Below, piece by piece: positions 7,761 through 15,696 of a stretch of 49,645 nucleotides of DNA. The notes under the pieces were generated by a model. That model saw only the letters and a list, made by a program, of their open reading frames with translations. It did not search any database and was not told the DNA's origin. Numbering within the stretch: position 1 is the stretch's first letter; every line of letters begins with the position of its first letter. Source of the stretch: Patescibacteria group bacterium (GTDB lineage: Bacteria > Patescibacteriota > Microgenomatia > Daviesbacterales > UBA10151); the NCBI GenBank assembly GCA_943356485.1, contig CALRFD010000002.1:202442-252086 (forward strand), in the 5' to 3' direction. The position numbers and the translations under genes are program-made.

Positions 7761-9449
7761 TTATTTAAGCATGTCTATTAATTCTTTTAAGGAGATAAAT
7801 TGGGTTTCTTTCTCAGACCTTTTCTTTATTTCCAGCTTATCACCCTCCGTCTTTTTAGAAACAACTACCCGGCATGGAATTCCGATTAAATCGCTATCGG
7901 CAAATTTTGCTCCGGCTGAGGTGTCTATCCGGTCATCAAAAAGCACTTCTATGTCTTCGGCTTGTAATAAATTACATATCCTTTCCGCTTTCCCCTTAAC
8001 GCTTTCCCCTTCCAAGTCAAGTCCAATCAGGTGCACCTTAAAAGGGGCAACTGCCTTAGGCCAGATAATCCCTTTTTCATCTGAAAACTTCTCAACAATA
8101 GTTGCCAGAGTCCTGGCAAGACCAATTCCATAACAACCCATATAATATGGTTTTTCTAAACCATCGTTGTCCCGGAAATTTGCCCCTGTCATTTTTGAGG
8201 AATAATGAAAACCAAGCTGGAAAATATTCCCAACTTCAATGCCTTTTTTAGCAATTAAAGGCTTATGGTTTTTTGATATATAGCCTGCTTTGGCTAAAGC
8301 AATATCTGCTTCAATATCAACTTTGTAATCCTTGTCTATATTTACATTAAGTAAATCTTTATGTTTTTTATTTGCGCCTGTATAGGCATTTTTGATAGTG
8401 CGTAAAGACAAATCTCCAACTACTTTTACTCTATCACTTAACCCCACCGGAGAAATAAATCCTGGCTCGCTACCAAGTTCTCTAATCTCTTCAACTGTAG
8501 CATGTCTTAACCGGTAGGCCTTAGCAACATGAGCTAACTTGACCTCATTAACTTCTAAATCTCCTCTGATAACGGCCAGAATAAAATTCCCGTTTTCATC
8601 AACCATCATTAAATCCTTCATCTGCTGCCAAAGCGGTAAATTATGCAACTTAACTCCATCTTCCATAGTTGGCCCTCTAACTGCATCCACCTCCACCATC
8701 TGCTTTTCTTCCTCATCCAGATTTTTGTTCTCAAACTCAAATACTGCCACATCTTCATGCGCGGAGTATCCTTCATTATCAGTTAAATACCGACTCTCTC
8801 CAATCTCACTCTCCACCACGAATTCGTGACAATACTCACCCCCAATATAACCATTATCAGACTCAACGATATCTGTCTTTAGCCCCAGGTGTTGAAAAAT
8901 CCTGGTATAAGTTGCTTTCATACTCTCATATTCTTTTTTAAAATCTTCTTCGCTGGTATGGAAAGAGTAAGCGTCTTTCATAACAAATTCACGAAGACGA
9001 AGCAGTCCGCCACGCGCCCTGGCCTCATCCCGAAACTTAGTTGAGAATTGATATAGGTTAAAGGGCAAATCTTTGTAGCTGATCTGGAACTTTCTAACTA
9101 AATCCACCAGCATTTCCTCCGCAGTCCCGCCCAAAACAAACTCCATCTCCTGCCTGTCTTTAATACTCATTAACTCAAATCCGACTGAATTTGTTCTGTT
9201 TGTTTCCTCCCATAAATGTTTAGGGTGCAGAACCGGGGTAGTCATTTCTTGCGCACCCGCTTTGTTCATCTCTTGTCTGATTATTTGTTGAATCTTTTCA
9301 TGAACCCTAAGACCTAGAGGCAAAAAATAATACCTGCCGGCAACTGATTCCCGGATAAATCCGGCTCTATACAGTAACTGGTGTGAAACCAGGGTAGCAT
9401 CTTTCGGGGTTTCTTTAATTGTTTTACCAAATAATTTTGAGTATTTCAT
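7761..9449 (-). CDS. proS: Prolyl-tRNA synthetase, bacterial type with editing domain
   Basis: Charges tRNA-Pro. It has 562 residues, the length of bacterial ProRS with the inserted YbaK-like editing domain. Seen: motif 2 FRDE (139-142) leading to LREFVMKDAYSFH, motif 3 GIGLARTLATIVE, and an insertion of about 230-390 with GDLEVNEVKL and SEPGFISPVGL, matching the editing domain that clears Ala-tRNA-Pro. In the anticodon-binding domain, EGESVKGKAER is encoded by a tandem repeat (7988-8011) that is 23/24 identical to one inside thyA. Second gene of a T-box-controlled operon, 8 nt after proB. Confidence 0.97.
   Translation of the reverse strand: MKYSKLFGKTIKETPKDATLVSHQLLYRAGFIRESVAGRYYFLPLGLRVHEKIQQIIRQEMNKAGAQEMTTPVLHPKHLWEETNRTNSVGFELMSIKDRQEMEFVLGGTAEEMLVDLVRKFQISYKDLPFNLYQFSTKFRDEARARGGLLRLREFVMKDAYSFHTSEEDFKKEYESMKATYTRIFQHLGLKTDIVESDNGYIGGEYCHEFVVESEIGESRYLTDNEGYSAHEDVAVFEFENKNLDEEEKQMVEVDAVRGPTMEDGVKLHNLPLWQQMKDLMMVDENGNFILAVIRGDLEVNEVKLAHVAKAYRLRHATVEEIRELGSEPGFISPVGLSDRVKVVGDLSLRTIKNAYTGANKKHKDLLNVNIDKDYKVDIEADIALAKAGYISKNHKPLIAKKGIEVGNIFQLGFHYSSKMTGANFRDNDGLEKPYYMGCYGIGLARTLATIVEKFSDEKGIIWPKAVAPFKVHLIGLDLEGESVKGKAERICNLLQAEDIEVLFDDRIDTSAGAKFADSDLIGIPCRVVVSKKTEGDKLEIKKRSEKETQFISLKELIDMLK
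7988..8011. repeat. GGGGAAAGCGT tandem repeat inside proS
   Basis: 24 nt, two near-copies of CTTTCCCCTT separated by AACG. It differs by one base from 15381-15404 in thyA and is related to the CCCTTTCCCCTTTCCCCTT run in pyrD (40943-40973). It is translated as GESVKGK on the minus strand. Confidence 0.65.
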
Positions 9450-9457
9450 AATTAATC

Positions 9458-10216
9458 TTAATATAGCATAAAGCCTGGTAAGAACCGAGTTCCGACTGTC
9501 TTTCCTTGAAGTATTCTTAAGAGCACATTTTCTTCCCGACCATTAGCAATAACCGCCACAGTACCTTCCCGTGCTACATATTTAGCTTCATTAACCTTAC
9601 TCCACATCCCACCTGTTCCCACCCTACTTTTACCAGCAATTAAATCTTCAATATCTTCTAATTTCCCCACAAGAGGGAGTACGTCTCCTTTTTTATCCAG
9701 AACTCCATTAACATCTGTAAGTAAGACCAAAAAATCAGCTCGGATGGCTCTAGCAACAAATCCCGCAAGCCTATCATTATCTCTAGCCACCGATAGTTGT
9801 TTAATTTCTCGATCATCAACAGCGTCATTAGCATTAATAACCGGAACACCAACCTGAAGTGCTCTTAGAAGAGCAGGGGGAGCTTGATTTAAATCCTCAT
9901 CATTATAAAGAGCTTGTGCTGTTCGAATATTGAATTTTCTAAAGGCATCTGACCACGCAAACATTAATTCTTGTTGTCCAAACATTGCAGCAACCTGAGT
10001 ATCCACTATCCCTTGGTCTAAAATGGATACCGAAAGTCTACCGCTTGCTACTGCTCCTGAACTAACTATTGCTACCTCGTAATCAAAATCGCGACGGATC
10101 ATCGCAACTTGCCTTGCGATATCAAATATAAATACACTATCTAATTTAGTATTCCCATTTGTTATGGTACTGCTGCCAATCTTCACCACCAGTTTTTTTG
10201 TTTCACTTCTTTCCAT
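9458..10216 (-). CDS. proB: Glutamate 5-kinase, catalytic domain only
   Basis: Phosphorylates glutamate in the first step of proline synthesis. It has 252 residues: an amino acid kinase fold with VKIGSST (11-17), VSSGAVASG and NANDAV, but none of the C-terminal PUA domain found in the ~367-residue E. coli enzyme. PUA-less ProB proteins are known. No proA or proC is in the window. ATG 10216 is preceded by AGGGAGGTG followed by seven U residues; this ribosome binding site lies in the 3' arm of a terminator. Co-transcribed with proS. Confidence 0.92.
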   Translation of the reverse strand: MERSETKKLVVKIGSSTITNGNTKLDSVFIFDIARQVAMIRRDFDYEVAIVSSGAVASGRLSVSILDQGIVDTQVAAMFGQQELMFAWSDAFRKFNIRTAQALYNDEDLNQAPPALLRALQVGVPVINANDAVDDREIKQLSVARDNDRLAGFVARAIRADFLVLLTDVNGVLDKKGDVLPLVGKLEDIEDLIAGKSRVGTGGMWSKVNEAKYVAREGTVAVIANGREENVLLRILQGKTVGTRFLPGFMLY

Positions 10217-10253
10217 AAAAAAAGCACCTCCCTAAAAATCTTAAGGACGATGC
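10217..10253 (-). terminator. Intrinsic terminator of the T-box leader
   Basis: RNA stem GCAUC-G-UCCUU paired with AGGGA-GGUGC (10224-10228 with 10249-10253, plus the inner pairs), followed by seven U (10217-10223) directly before ATG 10216. The 3' arm also holds the Shine-Dalgarno sequence, so folding would block both transcription and initiation. Confidence 0.75.
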
Positions 10254-10359
10254 TCTGACCGTGGTACCACCTCAATTGCTTCTCATATAGACTGTAACGT
10301 TATCAACGTGCATACTTTCGTACCCAGCTCCAGGGTAGGAATCCCTTTCATAGCTTTAT
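10217..10359 (-). promoter_or_regulatory. T-box leader controlling proB-proS
   Basis: The minus-strand leader contains UGAGGUGGUACCACGGU (10258-10274), the T-box antiterminator motif that pairs with the tRNA acceptor end, followed by GUCCU and the terminator at 10217-10253. T-box RNAs read uncharged tRNA through a specifier codon and favour read-through when charging is low. The two genes make proline and charge tRNA-Pro, so tRNA-Pro is the expected effector. The part upstream is short (about 85 nt) with small hairpins (UACCC...GGGUA; ACGUU GAU AACGU). I cannot assign a canonical Stem I or the specifier triplet. Confidence 0.78.
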
Positions 10360-10365
10360 GTTTAT

Positions 10366-10395
10366 AGTTTATCAAATAATATACCTTTTAGTCAA
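10366..10395 (-). promoter_or_regulatory. Promoter of proB-proS
   Basis: -35 TTGACT (10390-10395), an 18-nt spacer and extended -10 TGaTAAACT (hexamer 10366-10371). The first base of the -35 is also the last base of the perfect palindrome 10395-10430, so a protein bound there would touch RNA polymerase at this promoter. Confidence 0.65.
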
Positions 10396-10430
10396 GGTAA
10401 CAAAATATGCGATCGCATATTTTGTTACCT
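10395..10430. repeat. Perfect 36-bp palindrome, unit A stop side
   Basis: Every one of 18 pairs is complementary around the centre GCGATCGC (10409-10416); outer arms read AGGTAACAAAATATG on either strand. It contains the stop codon of the PaaX/Cas2-like gene (10425-10427) and abuts the proB -35 box. It matches the promoter-side copy 10967-11002 at 28 of 36 positions. Confidence 0.9.
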
Positions 10431-10940
10431 ATCTATTTTATTTAAACTTATTCCCAAGTCTTCAGTTTCAAAAATCAGGATATGTTTTGATAATCCCAAC
10501 TCCCCAACCCAACTCCTGAATTCTTTTACAACGTTCCTTTTTGATATCCAGACACTTTTTTGTAATGGCCAAAACTCTAAAACTTTTAGAGTTTCTCTTA
10601 AAGCCTGCCGTATCCTTTTATTGGTTTCCGGTATATCAAAGATCACAACTCTCCATTTTCTATCCCATCTTTCTTCTCCCATCCTGATTTTAAGCAAAGC
10701 TTTTTCTTTTTTATTTCTTCTTTTTTCTTCTAATTTTTTTACCCCTAATTCTGTCAGCTTAATGCATATCTCATCTTCCATGAGCCCTTTTTGGATAAAC
10801 CCTTTTTGCTCAAGCCTTCTTATTGTTATTAAAGCACTTTTTCTTGAAACTTCTTTGGGAATATAGCCATAAACTATCCTGTAGGGATGAAACACCAAAT
10901 TGCTAAGTGATTCTAAAATTTCTTCAGTAATTGCATTCAT
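10425..10940 (-). CDS. PaaX/Cas2-like solitary protein, copy A
   Basis: 171 residues. About 1-70 look like a winged helix (IPKEVSRKSALITIRRLEQKG, KLTELGVKKL), then a basic linker (71-90). From 92 on there is a ferredoxin-like module starting WDRKWRVVIFDIPE and continuing through LQKSVWISK. That module resembles the C-terminal domain of PaaX repressors and the related Cas2 fold. No cas genes or CRISPR array are nearby. From residue 92 it aligns without gaps to copy B (33160-33654). The gene lies between two GATC-centred palindromes; its last residues come from one of them. It may be an autoregulated repressor or a nuclease of a small mobile unit; sequence alone cannot decide. Confidence 0.75.
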   Translation of the reverse strand: MNAITEEILESLSNLVFHPYRIVYGYIPKEVSRKSALITIRRLEQKGFIQKGLMEDEICIKLTELGVKKLEEKRRNKKEKALLKIRMGEERWDRKWRVVIFDIPETNKRIRQALRETLKVLEFWPLQKSVWISKRNVVKEFRSWVGELGLSKHILIFETEDLGISLNKIDR

Positions 10941-10966
10941 GCTTAAACTTTACAACAGAATTAATT

Positions 10967-11002
10967 AGGATACAAATTATACGATCGCTTATTTTGTTGT
11001 AT
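10967..11002. repeat. GATC-centred palindrome, unit A promoter side
   Basis: Imperfect 36-bp palindrome centred on CGATCG (10982-10987), matching the perfect copy at 10395-10430 in 28 of 36 positions (shared AGG..AC.AA half and TCGC.TATTTTGTT). It ends 27 bp before the start codon of the PaaX/Cas2-like gene and overlies that gene's candidate promoter. Confidence 0.8.
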
Positions 11003-11003
11003 A
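10976..11003 (-). promoter_or_regulatory. Candidate promoter of PaaX/Cas2-like copy A
   Basis: -10 TATAAT (10976-10981), a 16-nt spacer and a weak -35 TATACA (10998-11003). The palindrome centre lies in the spacer, the arrangement expected for an autorepressed gene. Confidence 0.5.
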
Positions 11004-11020
11004 TTTTAGGATTATATATT

Positions 11021-12115
11021 TCAGGGGTGAATTATTTTACTAATATCTGAGTAGGTCACTAAAAGAGCCAGGCTTAAAAGTATCAAAAATCCGATTTGAT
11101 GAACTGATCTTTCGATATCTTCTCTAACCTTCTTTTTGGTAATTGCCTCAATTACTAAAAAGAGTAATCTTCCCCCGTCTAGCGCCGGTATTGGCAGTAC
11201 GTTAAAAATACTAAGGGTTAGGGATATAACACCAACAAACCAAAGATAAAAAGGAATCGCCTGATTACCTGAACTTAAAATATCATTACTCATAGTCGCC
11301 AATCCAACCGGACCGCTAACAGATTGTGAAGCTAATTTAAAATTACCTGAGGTTAAATCTGCAAATAACTTACCAAACCCGGCAAAAGTAACTTTGGTTA
11401 AATTCCAAGAATAAGTTATTCCGGAAAAAAATTTATCGAGCGGAGTTTTGTACTCTTTTGTAGCCAGAGGGCTAAATCCAACGCCAATTAAGGCATCTCC
11501 CTTTTCTACTTTTTTTGGAGTCAAGCTAATTTGCCTTTGACTGTGGCCATCAATATCAGTTAAGGTCAGTAATACCTCTGCACCCTTTTTCTCCTTTATA
11601 AAATTTCTGGCATCATCGAATTTTTTAACCTGTTTTCCATCAACTGAAAGAATTTTATCGCCGATTCTAATTCCTGCCTGCTCTGCCGGAAACCCTTTTT
11701 CTAAAAATCCAACGTACGCTCCTGGTTGGACAGTTGGATAAATAATCTTAAAATTTTGATAAATAATTACAGAATAAAAAATTACCCAGGCCAATAAAAG
11801 ATTCATCGAAACCCCGGCAACTACCACAACTATTCTCTGCCAGACCGGCTTTGCCCTAAAATCCCTTTCTGATATTTTTTTACCTTCAGATTCAACTTCA
11901 TCTTCACCTAAAAGCCTGACAAATCCTCCCAGGGGAAGTGCGTTGAGTGAATATATTGTCTCACCTATTTTTTTACCAAAAATCCTGGGAGGAATACCAA
12001 AACCAAATTCCTCTACTTTAATCCCAAACCTCTTAGCCATTAAAAAATGACCCAGTTCGTGGATTACAACTAATACAAGTAAAGTTATGATGAAAATAAT
12101 TATTGATATAAGCAT
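11021..12115 (-). CDS. rseP: Site-2 membrane metalloprotease with PDZ domain (RseP-like)
   Basis: Intramembrane zinc protease of family M50. It has 364 residues. Seen: HELGH at 19-23 in the first membrane helix, the third zinc ligand motif PALDGG (LDGG 312-315), one PDZ domain at roughly 115-200 (GFPAEQAGIRIGDKILSVDGK), and hydrophobic helices at both ends. The GxxG-type loop KRFGIKVEEFGFGIPPRIFG after HELGH is typical. Substrates are unknown here; no sigma/anti-sigma pair is nearby. Last gene of the rpsB-tsf-frr-rseP group. The gap to frr holds a dispersed repeat. Confidence 0.94.
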   Translation of the reverse strand: MLISIIIFIITLLVLVVIHELGHFLMAKRFGIKVEEFGFGIPPRIFGKKIGETIYSLNALPLGGFVRLLGEDEVESEGKKISERDFRAKPVWQRIVVVVAGVSMNLLLAWVIFYSVIIYQNFKIIYPTVQPGAYVGFLEKGFPAEQAGIRIGDKILSVDGKQVKKFDDARNFIKEKKGAEVLLTLTDIDGHSQRQISLTPKKVEKGDALIGVGFSPLATKEYKTPLDKFFSGITYSWNLTKVTFAGFGKLFADLTSGNFKLASQSVSGPVGLATMSNDILSSGNQAIPFYLWFVGVISLTLSIFNVLPIPALDGGRLLFLVIEAITKKKVREDIERSVHQIGFLILLSLALLVTYSDISKIIHP

Positions 12116-12118
12116 AGT

Positions 12119-12184
12119 GGCTAGTCGCTAGAGTCCAGAGTCAAGATTATTTTACCTAGACTCTTGATTCTAGCCCCTTGACTC
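12119..12184. repeat. GAGTCAAG-family repeat between frr and rseP
   Basis: Contains GGCTAGTCGCTAGAGTC (12119-12135), GAGTCAAG, and reverse copies GACTCTTGATTCTAG and TTGACTCTAA, so it can fold back on itself. Related copies lie at 899-916, 3876-3928, 26589-26617 and 36771-36821. Confidence 0.7.
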
Positions 12185-12738
12185 TAAATTTGTGTCAATT
12201 CTTCTGTCTTAGCTTTACCTAACTGCTCAACTTCAACAATTTTTTTATCTATTAAATCCTGCAGCAGCTTTTCGCGTCTGTTAAATTCATCCTCCGAAAT
12301 AACCCCATCTTCTGATTGCTTTTTCCACTCTTGCCTAAAATCCTGTCTAATTTGTCTAATAGCCACTTTACCTTCCTCCATTTTTTGATGCAGAATCTTG
12401 ATAAATTCCTCACGCCTTTCTGCAGTTAAAGGAGGTATTGGCAATCTTATTAGAGAACCATCGTTTGAAGGGTTAAGCCCTAAATTAGCATCCTGTATAC
12501 CTTTTAGAACACTTTGCAGAATTGAGGCATCCCAAAGTTGAACTGTTAAAAGCGAGGGCTGTGGAGCGGAAATATTTCCTACTTCCATCAACTTCATTTT
12601 TCCTCCATAAGCCTCAACCGGAATATTTTCAATCAAAGCCGGGTTTGCCCTGCCTGCCCTAATGCCGGCAATATCCACTTTAAAATGATGTAGGGTGCTT
12701 TCTATTTTTTCTGAAACTGGTTGTAATACTGGATCCAT
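12184..12738 (-). CDS. frr: Ribosome recycling factor
   Basis: 184 residues, normal length. With EF-G it splits the post-termination ribosome. Seen: the family patterns DIAGIRAGRANPALIENI and LLTVQLWDASILQSVLKGIQ, then LIRLPIPPLTAERREEF, which form the hinge between the long three-helix bundle and domain II. The conserved rpsB-tsf-(pyrH)-frr order is kept but pyrH is missing from this interval. The start at 12738 is separated from tsf by 109 nt of repeat-like sequence. Confidence 0.97.
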   Translation of the reverse strand: MDPVLQPVSEKIESTLHHFKVDIAGIRAGRANPALIENIPVEAYGGKMKLMEVGNISAPQPSLLTVQLWDASILQSVLKGIQDANLGLNPSNDGSLIRLPIPPLTAERREEFIKILHQKMEEGKVAIRQIRQDFRQEWKKQSEDGVISEDEFNRREKLLQDLIDKKIVEVEQLGKAKTEELTQI

Positions 12739-12806
12739 GATTTAAGCTTTCCAAGATACAAATGTCCAAGTTTCCAAATAAATTCTAATAACCTTGGTTA
12801 TTGTTT

Positions 12807-12834
12807 GTTTCTTGTTTCTTGTTTCTTGTTTCTT
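12807..12834. repeat. Short tandem repeat (GTTTCTT)x4
   Basis: Four exact 7-nt units in the tsf-frr gap, a low-complexity tract without visible gene content. No function is evident. Confidence 0.8.
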
Positions 12835-12847
12835 GTCTATTTGGTAA

Positions 12848-13303
12848 TTATTCTCCTAATGCTATTCTTTCAAATCTTCCTACCTGAATATTCTCTCCTA
12901 ATTTCCCGCTAACTGATTTTATCAGTTGGTCTACTGTTAAAGAGTTATCTCTAATATACTCCTGAGTCAATAATTCTTCAACAGATGAAGGATTCATAGA
13001 GGCTATTTGTAAAGATAATTCGTGCGATAAATTTTTGAAATCATCAGTTCTGGCCACAAAGTCTGTTTCACAAAGCACTTCTATTAAAACCCCGACCTTT
13101 CCATTGTGAGAGTAAACATCAACCAAACCTGCCTTAACTTCCCTGTCGCCTTTTTTAGCTCCTTTTTCAAAACCTTTTTTCTTTAAAATTTCTTTGGCTT
13201 TTTCTAAATCGCCTTCAGACTCACTCAGAGCCTCTTTACAGCCGGCTATTCCAGCCCCAGAGTCTTGTCGCAGTTTTTTAATTTGATCAACACTTATGGA
13301 CAT
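12848..13303 (-). CDS. tsf: Elongation factor Ts, short form
   Basis: Nucleotide exchange factor for EF-Tu. It has 151 residues against about 200 in Thermus and 283 in E. coli. Seen: the N-terminal UBA-like domain (KKLRQDSGAGIAGCKEALSES) and the EF-Tu contact motif TDFVAR followed by one core subdomain. The second core subdomain and coiled-coil insertion are absent. It begins 3 nt after the rpsB stop. Short forms are plausible in reduced genomes; no frameshift is visible. Confidence 0.95.
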   Translation of the reverse strand: MSISVDQIKKLRQDSGAGIAGCKEALSESEGDLEKAKEILKKKGFEKGAKKGDREVKAGLVDVYSHNGKVGVLIEVLCETDFVARTDDFKNLSHELSLQIASMNPSSVEELLTQEYIRDNSLTVDQLIKSVSGKLGENIQVGRFERIALGE

Positions 13304-13306
13304 TAA

Positions 13307-14152
13307 TTACTCTTTCCTACTTGCTTCTTTTACTTCTGCTTTTTCCAACTTTTCTTCTACCTCCGCCACTACTTCTACTACTTCTTTAGGCAACACTGCT
13401 GCTTCTGCCAGGGCTTTTGCATCTGCTGTTACTTTGTCTTTAGCCACTTTTTCTGCTATTTTACCTGCTTCTTTTTGACCTTCAGTGTATGCAGCAGCTA
13501 TAGCTGTGACTAATATGGTAATAGATTTTATCGCATCATCATTACCCGGAATTGGGTAATCTATCTCTGAAACATTACAATTTGTGTCTGCAATTGCCAC
13601 CACCTTTACTCCCAATCTTTTGGCCTCTTTCACCGCAATATTATCTGAAACTGCGTCAATTACAAAAAGCGCCTCCGGGGCTCCGGTTAAATCCATAACA
13701 CCTCTAAAGTCTTTTTCTAAACCAATCATTTTTCTATCAAGTAAAAGCTGTTCTTTTTTTGTGTATTTTGACAGCTGACCTTTGGCTTTTTGTTCTTTTA
13801 AATCCTTTAGGAGCTTAATTCTTTTTTTGATTTCTTCAAAGTTAGTTAAAAACCCACCCATCCATCTCTCAACCATGTAAGGAGCTCCTGATTCCTTTAC
13901 AGCCGCCTCAACAATTGGTCTGGCTTGCTTTTTCGTTCCAACAAAAAGTAGAAGTTTCCCTTCTTTGCCAAGATTATAAACATATTCGCAGGACTCTTTA
14001 AGCAGGCTTTCAGATTGGGTCAAATCAATAATGTGCACACCTTCACGAGCCCCATAAATATATGGCTTCATTCTGGGATGACCACGTCTAACCTGATGTC
14101 CAAAATGAACACCGGCTTCTAACAATTCCTGTAATGTCGGTAGCTTGTACAT
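13307..14152 (-). CDS. rpsB: 30S ribosomal protein uS2
   Basis: 281 residues: a full-length S2 core (LLEAGVHFGHQVRRGHPRMK; LLFVGTKKQA; PYMVERWMGGFLTNF; AIADTNCNVSEIDYPIPGNDDA) plus an Ala/Val/Lys/Glu-rich tail of about 50 residues not needed for the fold. ATG 14152 has an AAGGA ribosome binding site at 14159-14163. That site is part of a 10-nt inverted repeat with the leader (see 14154-14217), suggesting autogenous control. Leads rpsB-tsf-frr-rseP. Confidence 0.97.
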   Translation of the reverse strand: MYKLPTLQELLEAGVHFGHQVRRGHPRMKPYIYGAREGVHIIDLTQSESLLKESCEYVYNLGKEGKLLLFVGTKKQARPIVEAAVKESGAPYMVERWMGGFLTNFEEIKKRIKLLKDLKEQKAKGQLSKYTKKEQLLLDRKMIGLEKDFRGVMDLTGAPEALFVIDAVSDNIAVKEAKRLGVKVVAIADTNCNVSEIDYPIPGNDDAIKSITILVTAIAAAYTEGQKEAGKIAEKVAKDKVTADAKALAEAAVLPKEVVEVVAEVEEKLEKAEVKEASRKE

Positions 14153-14153
14153 A

Positions 14154-14217
14154 AGTTTTCCTTGATCCTCTCTGTTAGCCGTATAGTTTAAGGAAAACTA
14201 CTAACAGATGCGTAATG
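14154..14217 (-). promoter_or_regulatory. rpsB leader with SD-sequestering switch
   Basis: The leader RNA can form a hairpin CUGUUAG...CUAACAG (14201-14207 with 14172-14178) with an inner stem UAGUUU/AAACUA. Within it, AGUUUUCCUU (14190-14199) is perfectly complementary over 10 nt to the ribosome binding site AAGGAAAACU (14154-14163). The two pairings exclude each other, so the leader can expose or hide the Shine-Dalgarno. rpsB leaders that bind S2 are known in other bacteria; the mechanism here is inferred. Confidence 0.6.
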
Positions 14218-14223
14218 GCAAGT

Positions 14224-14252
14224 ATTTTATAGCTTCAGGGAATAAAAGTCAA
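14224..14252 (-). promoter_or_regulatory. Promoter of rpsB operon
   Basis: -35 TTGACT (14247-14252), a 17-nt spacer and -10 TAAAAT (14224-14229). Predicted start near 14217, giving a leader of about 65 nt. The -35 overlaps the last codon region of folA. Confidence 0.7.
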
Positions 14253-14740
14253 CGCTCCAGATCTAAAAATTTGTACTTAATCCCTTCTGATTCATGAAAT
14301 TCTTCAAAGATTACTTTTTTAAACTCGCTATAATCAGGGAAAAATACATCTGCTTTTGGACTACCTTCTACTATAGTTAAATATAGTTTGTCTGCTTTCT
14401 CAATTGCTTCCTTATAAACAAGTCCTCCACCAATTATAAAAACCTCATCATCTGGTTTACCCTGAGCGAGCGAAGCGAGTTGAAGGGCCTCATCCAATGA
14501 ATGAGTAACTACCACATTTTCTGCTGTGAAGTTTGGATTACTGGTGATAACAATATTAATTCTGTTTGGTAGCGCTTTACCAATTGATTCAAAAGTTTTC
14601 CTGCCCATGATAATCACATGCCCTTTAGTCAACTCTTTAAACCTTCTTAAATCTTCAGGAATTTTATAGATTAAATTATTATCCTTTCCTAAGGCTCTAT
14701 TTTCTGAAGCAATTGCGGCAATCAGGGATATTTTCATCAA
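14249..14740 (-). CDS. folA: Dihydrofolate reductase
   Basis: Reduces dihydrofolate with NADPH and regenerates the cofactor consumed by thymidylate synthase next to it. It has 163 residues, normal length. Seen: IPEDLRRFK with catalytic Asp30, [14 protein letters not shown], and FIIGGG (101-106). The usual tryptophan before the catalytic loop is Tyr25. It overlaps the thyA stop by 4 nt (ATGA), so it is translationally coupled. A GC-richer stretch, GAGCGAGCGAAGCGAG (14464-14479), encodes part of a variable loop and looks like another small repeat insertion. Confidence 0.96.
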   Translation of the reverse strand: MMKISLIAAIASENRALGKDNNLIYKIPEDLRRFKELTKGHVIIMGRKTFESIGKALPNRINIVITSNPNFTAENVVVTHSLDEALQLASLAQGKPDDEVFIIGGGLVYKEAIEKADKLYLTIVEGSPKADVFFPDYSEFKKVIFEEFHESEGIKYKFLDLER

Positions 14741-15696
14741 AACCCCCCGACAACTGTTACCTCACCCTTAATTGGCGGATAGGGATCATAACCTTCAATG
14801 GTAAAATCTTCCAATTTAAAATCATCTATATTTTTTACCTCTGGATTAATTTTCATTTTTGGGAAGGGTCTTGGTTTTCTTTTTAGTTGTTCTTTCACCT
14901 GAGCTATATGATTACTGTAAACATGCACATCTCCAAAAGTATGGACAAATTCACCTGGTTTAAGTCCCACGACTTGGGCAACCATCATAGTAAAAAGCGC
15001 GTAGGAGGCAATATTAAATGGTACGCCTAAAAAAGTATCTGCGGATCTTTGATAAAGCTGGAGAGATAACCTATCACCGGTGGTATTGAATTGAAACAGG
15101 GTGTGGCAAGGGGGCAAGGCCATGGATTTTCCCTTTGAGGCCATTTCATATATAAATTCCGGATTCCAGGCAGAGACCACGATTGATTTTCTAAACGGTG
15201 TTGTTTTCAACTCATTAATAGCCCAACCTAACTGATCTATTATCCTTCCGTCTGATGTTTTCCACTTTCTCCATTGTACTCCATACACATTACCCAAATC
15301 CCCCCATTTTCTAACAAAAGGATCATTAGCCGGGAGTGATTTTATCTTTGCTATGAATTCTTCTTGTGTTAAACTTTTCTCTTTCCCCTTTACGCTTTCC
15401 CCTTTGTACTTTTTATAAGCCCACTCATCCCAAATATGTACATCTGCATCAACCAAATATTTAATATTAGAATCCCCTTTTAAAAACCAAAGTAACTCAT
15501 GAATAATTCCTCTTAAAAAAACTTTTTTAGTGGTTAAAAGCGGAAAACCCTTAGAAAGATCAAACCTAATTTGTCTGCCAAAAACAGATCTAATATGCAC
15601 TCCGGGATTATTAAATACCGGTTTGTCAGAGCCATTTTTTAAAATGTCTTTTAAAAGATCTAAGTACTGATATTCTGGATGTCTGCTTTTTATCAT
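14737..15696 (-). CDS. thyA: Thymidylate synthase
   Basis: Makes dTMP from dUMP and methylene-tetrahydrofolate. It has 319 residues. Seen: the N-terminal [12 protein letters not shown] phosphate loop, catalytic Cys197 in [16 protein letters not shown] and DVHVYSNH. It is longer than E. coli ThyA (264); part of the extra is a segment at about 97-125 containing [10 protein letters not shown], encoded by the repeat 15381-15404 that is also found in proS. Many ThyA proteins carry insertions here, so function is probably unharmed. Overlaps the upstream dut-like gene and folA by 4 nt each. Confidence 0.97.
   Translation of the reverse strand: MIKSRHPEYQYLDLLKDILKNGSDKPVFNNPGVHIRSVFGRQIRFDLSKGFPLLTTKKVFLRGIIHELLWFLKGDSNIKYLVDADVHIWDEWAYKKYKGESVKGKEKSLTQEEFIAKIKSLPANDPFVRKWGDLGNVYGVQWRKWKTSDGRIIDQLGWAINELKTTPFRKSIVVSAWNPEFIYEMASKGKSMALPPCHTLFQFNTTGDRLSLQLYQRSADTFLGVPFNIASYALFTMMVAQVVGLKPGEFVHTFGDVHVYSNHIAQVKEQLKRKPRPFPKMKINPEVKNIDDFKLEDFTIEGYDPYPPIKGEVTVVGGF
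15381..15404. repeat. GGGGAAAGCGT tandem repeat inside thyA
   Basis: 24 nt, identical at 23 positions to 7988-8011 in proS and likewise translated as GESVKGK. Located in a length-variable loop of thymidylate synthase. Confidence 0.65.

Noticed and set aside
7741..7765. Shared terminator between the convergent 6923 gene and proS
   Set aside because: Only 4 nt separate the stops and no stem-loop with a T-run is visible.
10395..11002. CRISPR-Cas locus, suggested by the Cas2-like fold
   Set aside because: No cas1 or effector gene and no repeat-spacer array are present; the palindromes are two single copies, not an array.
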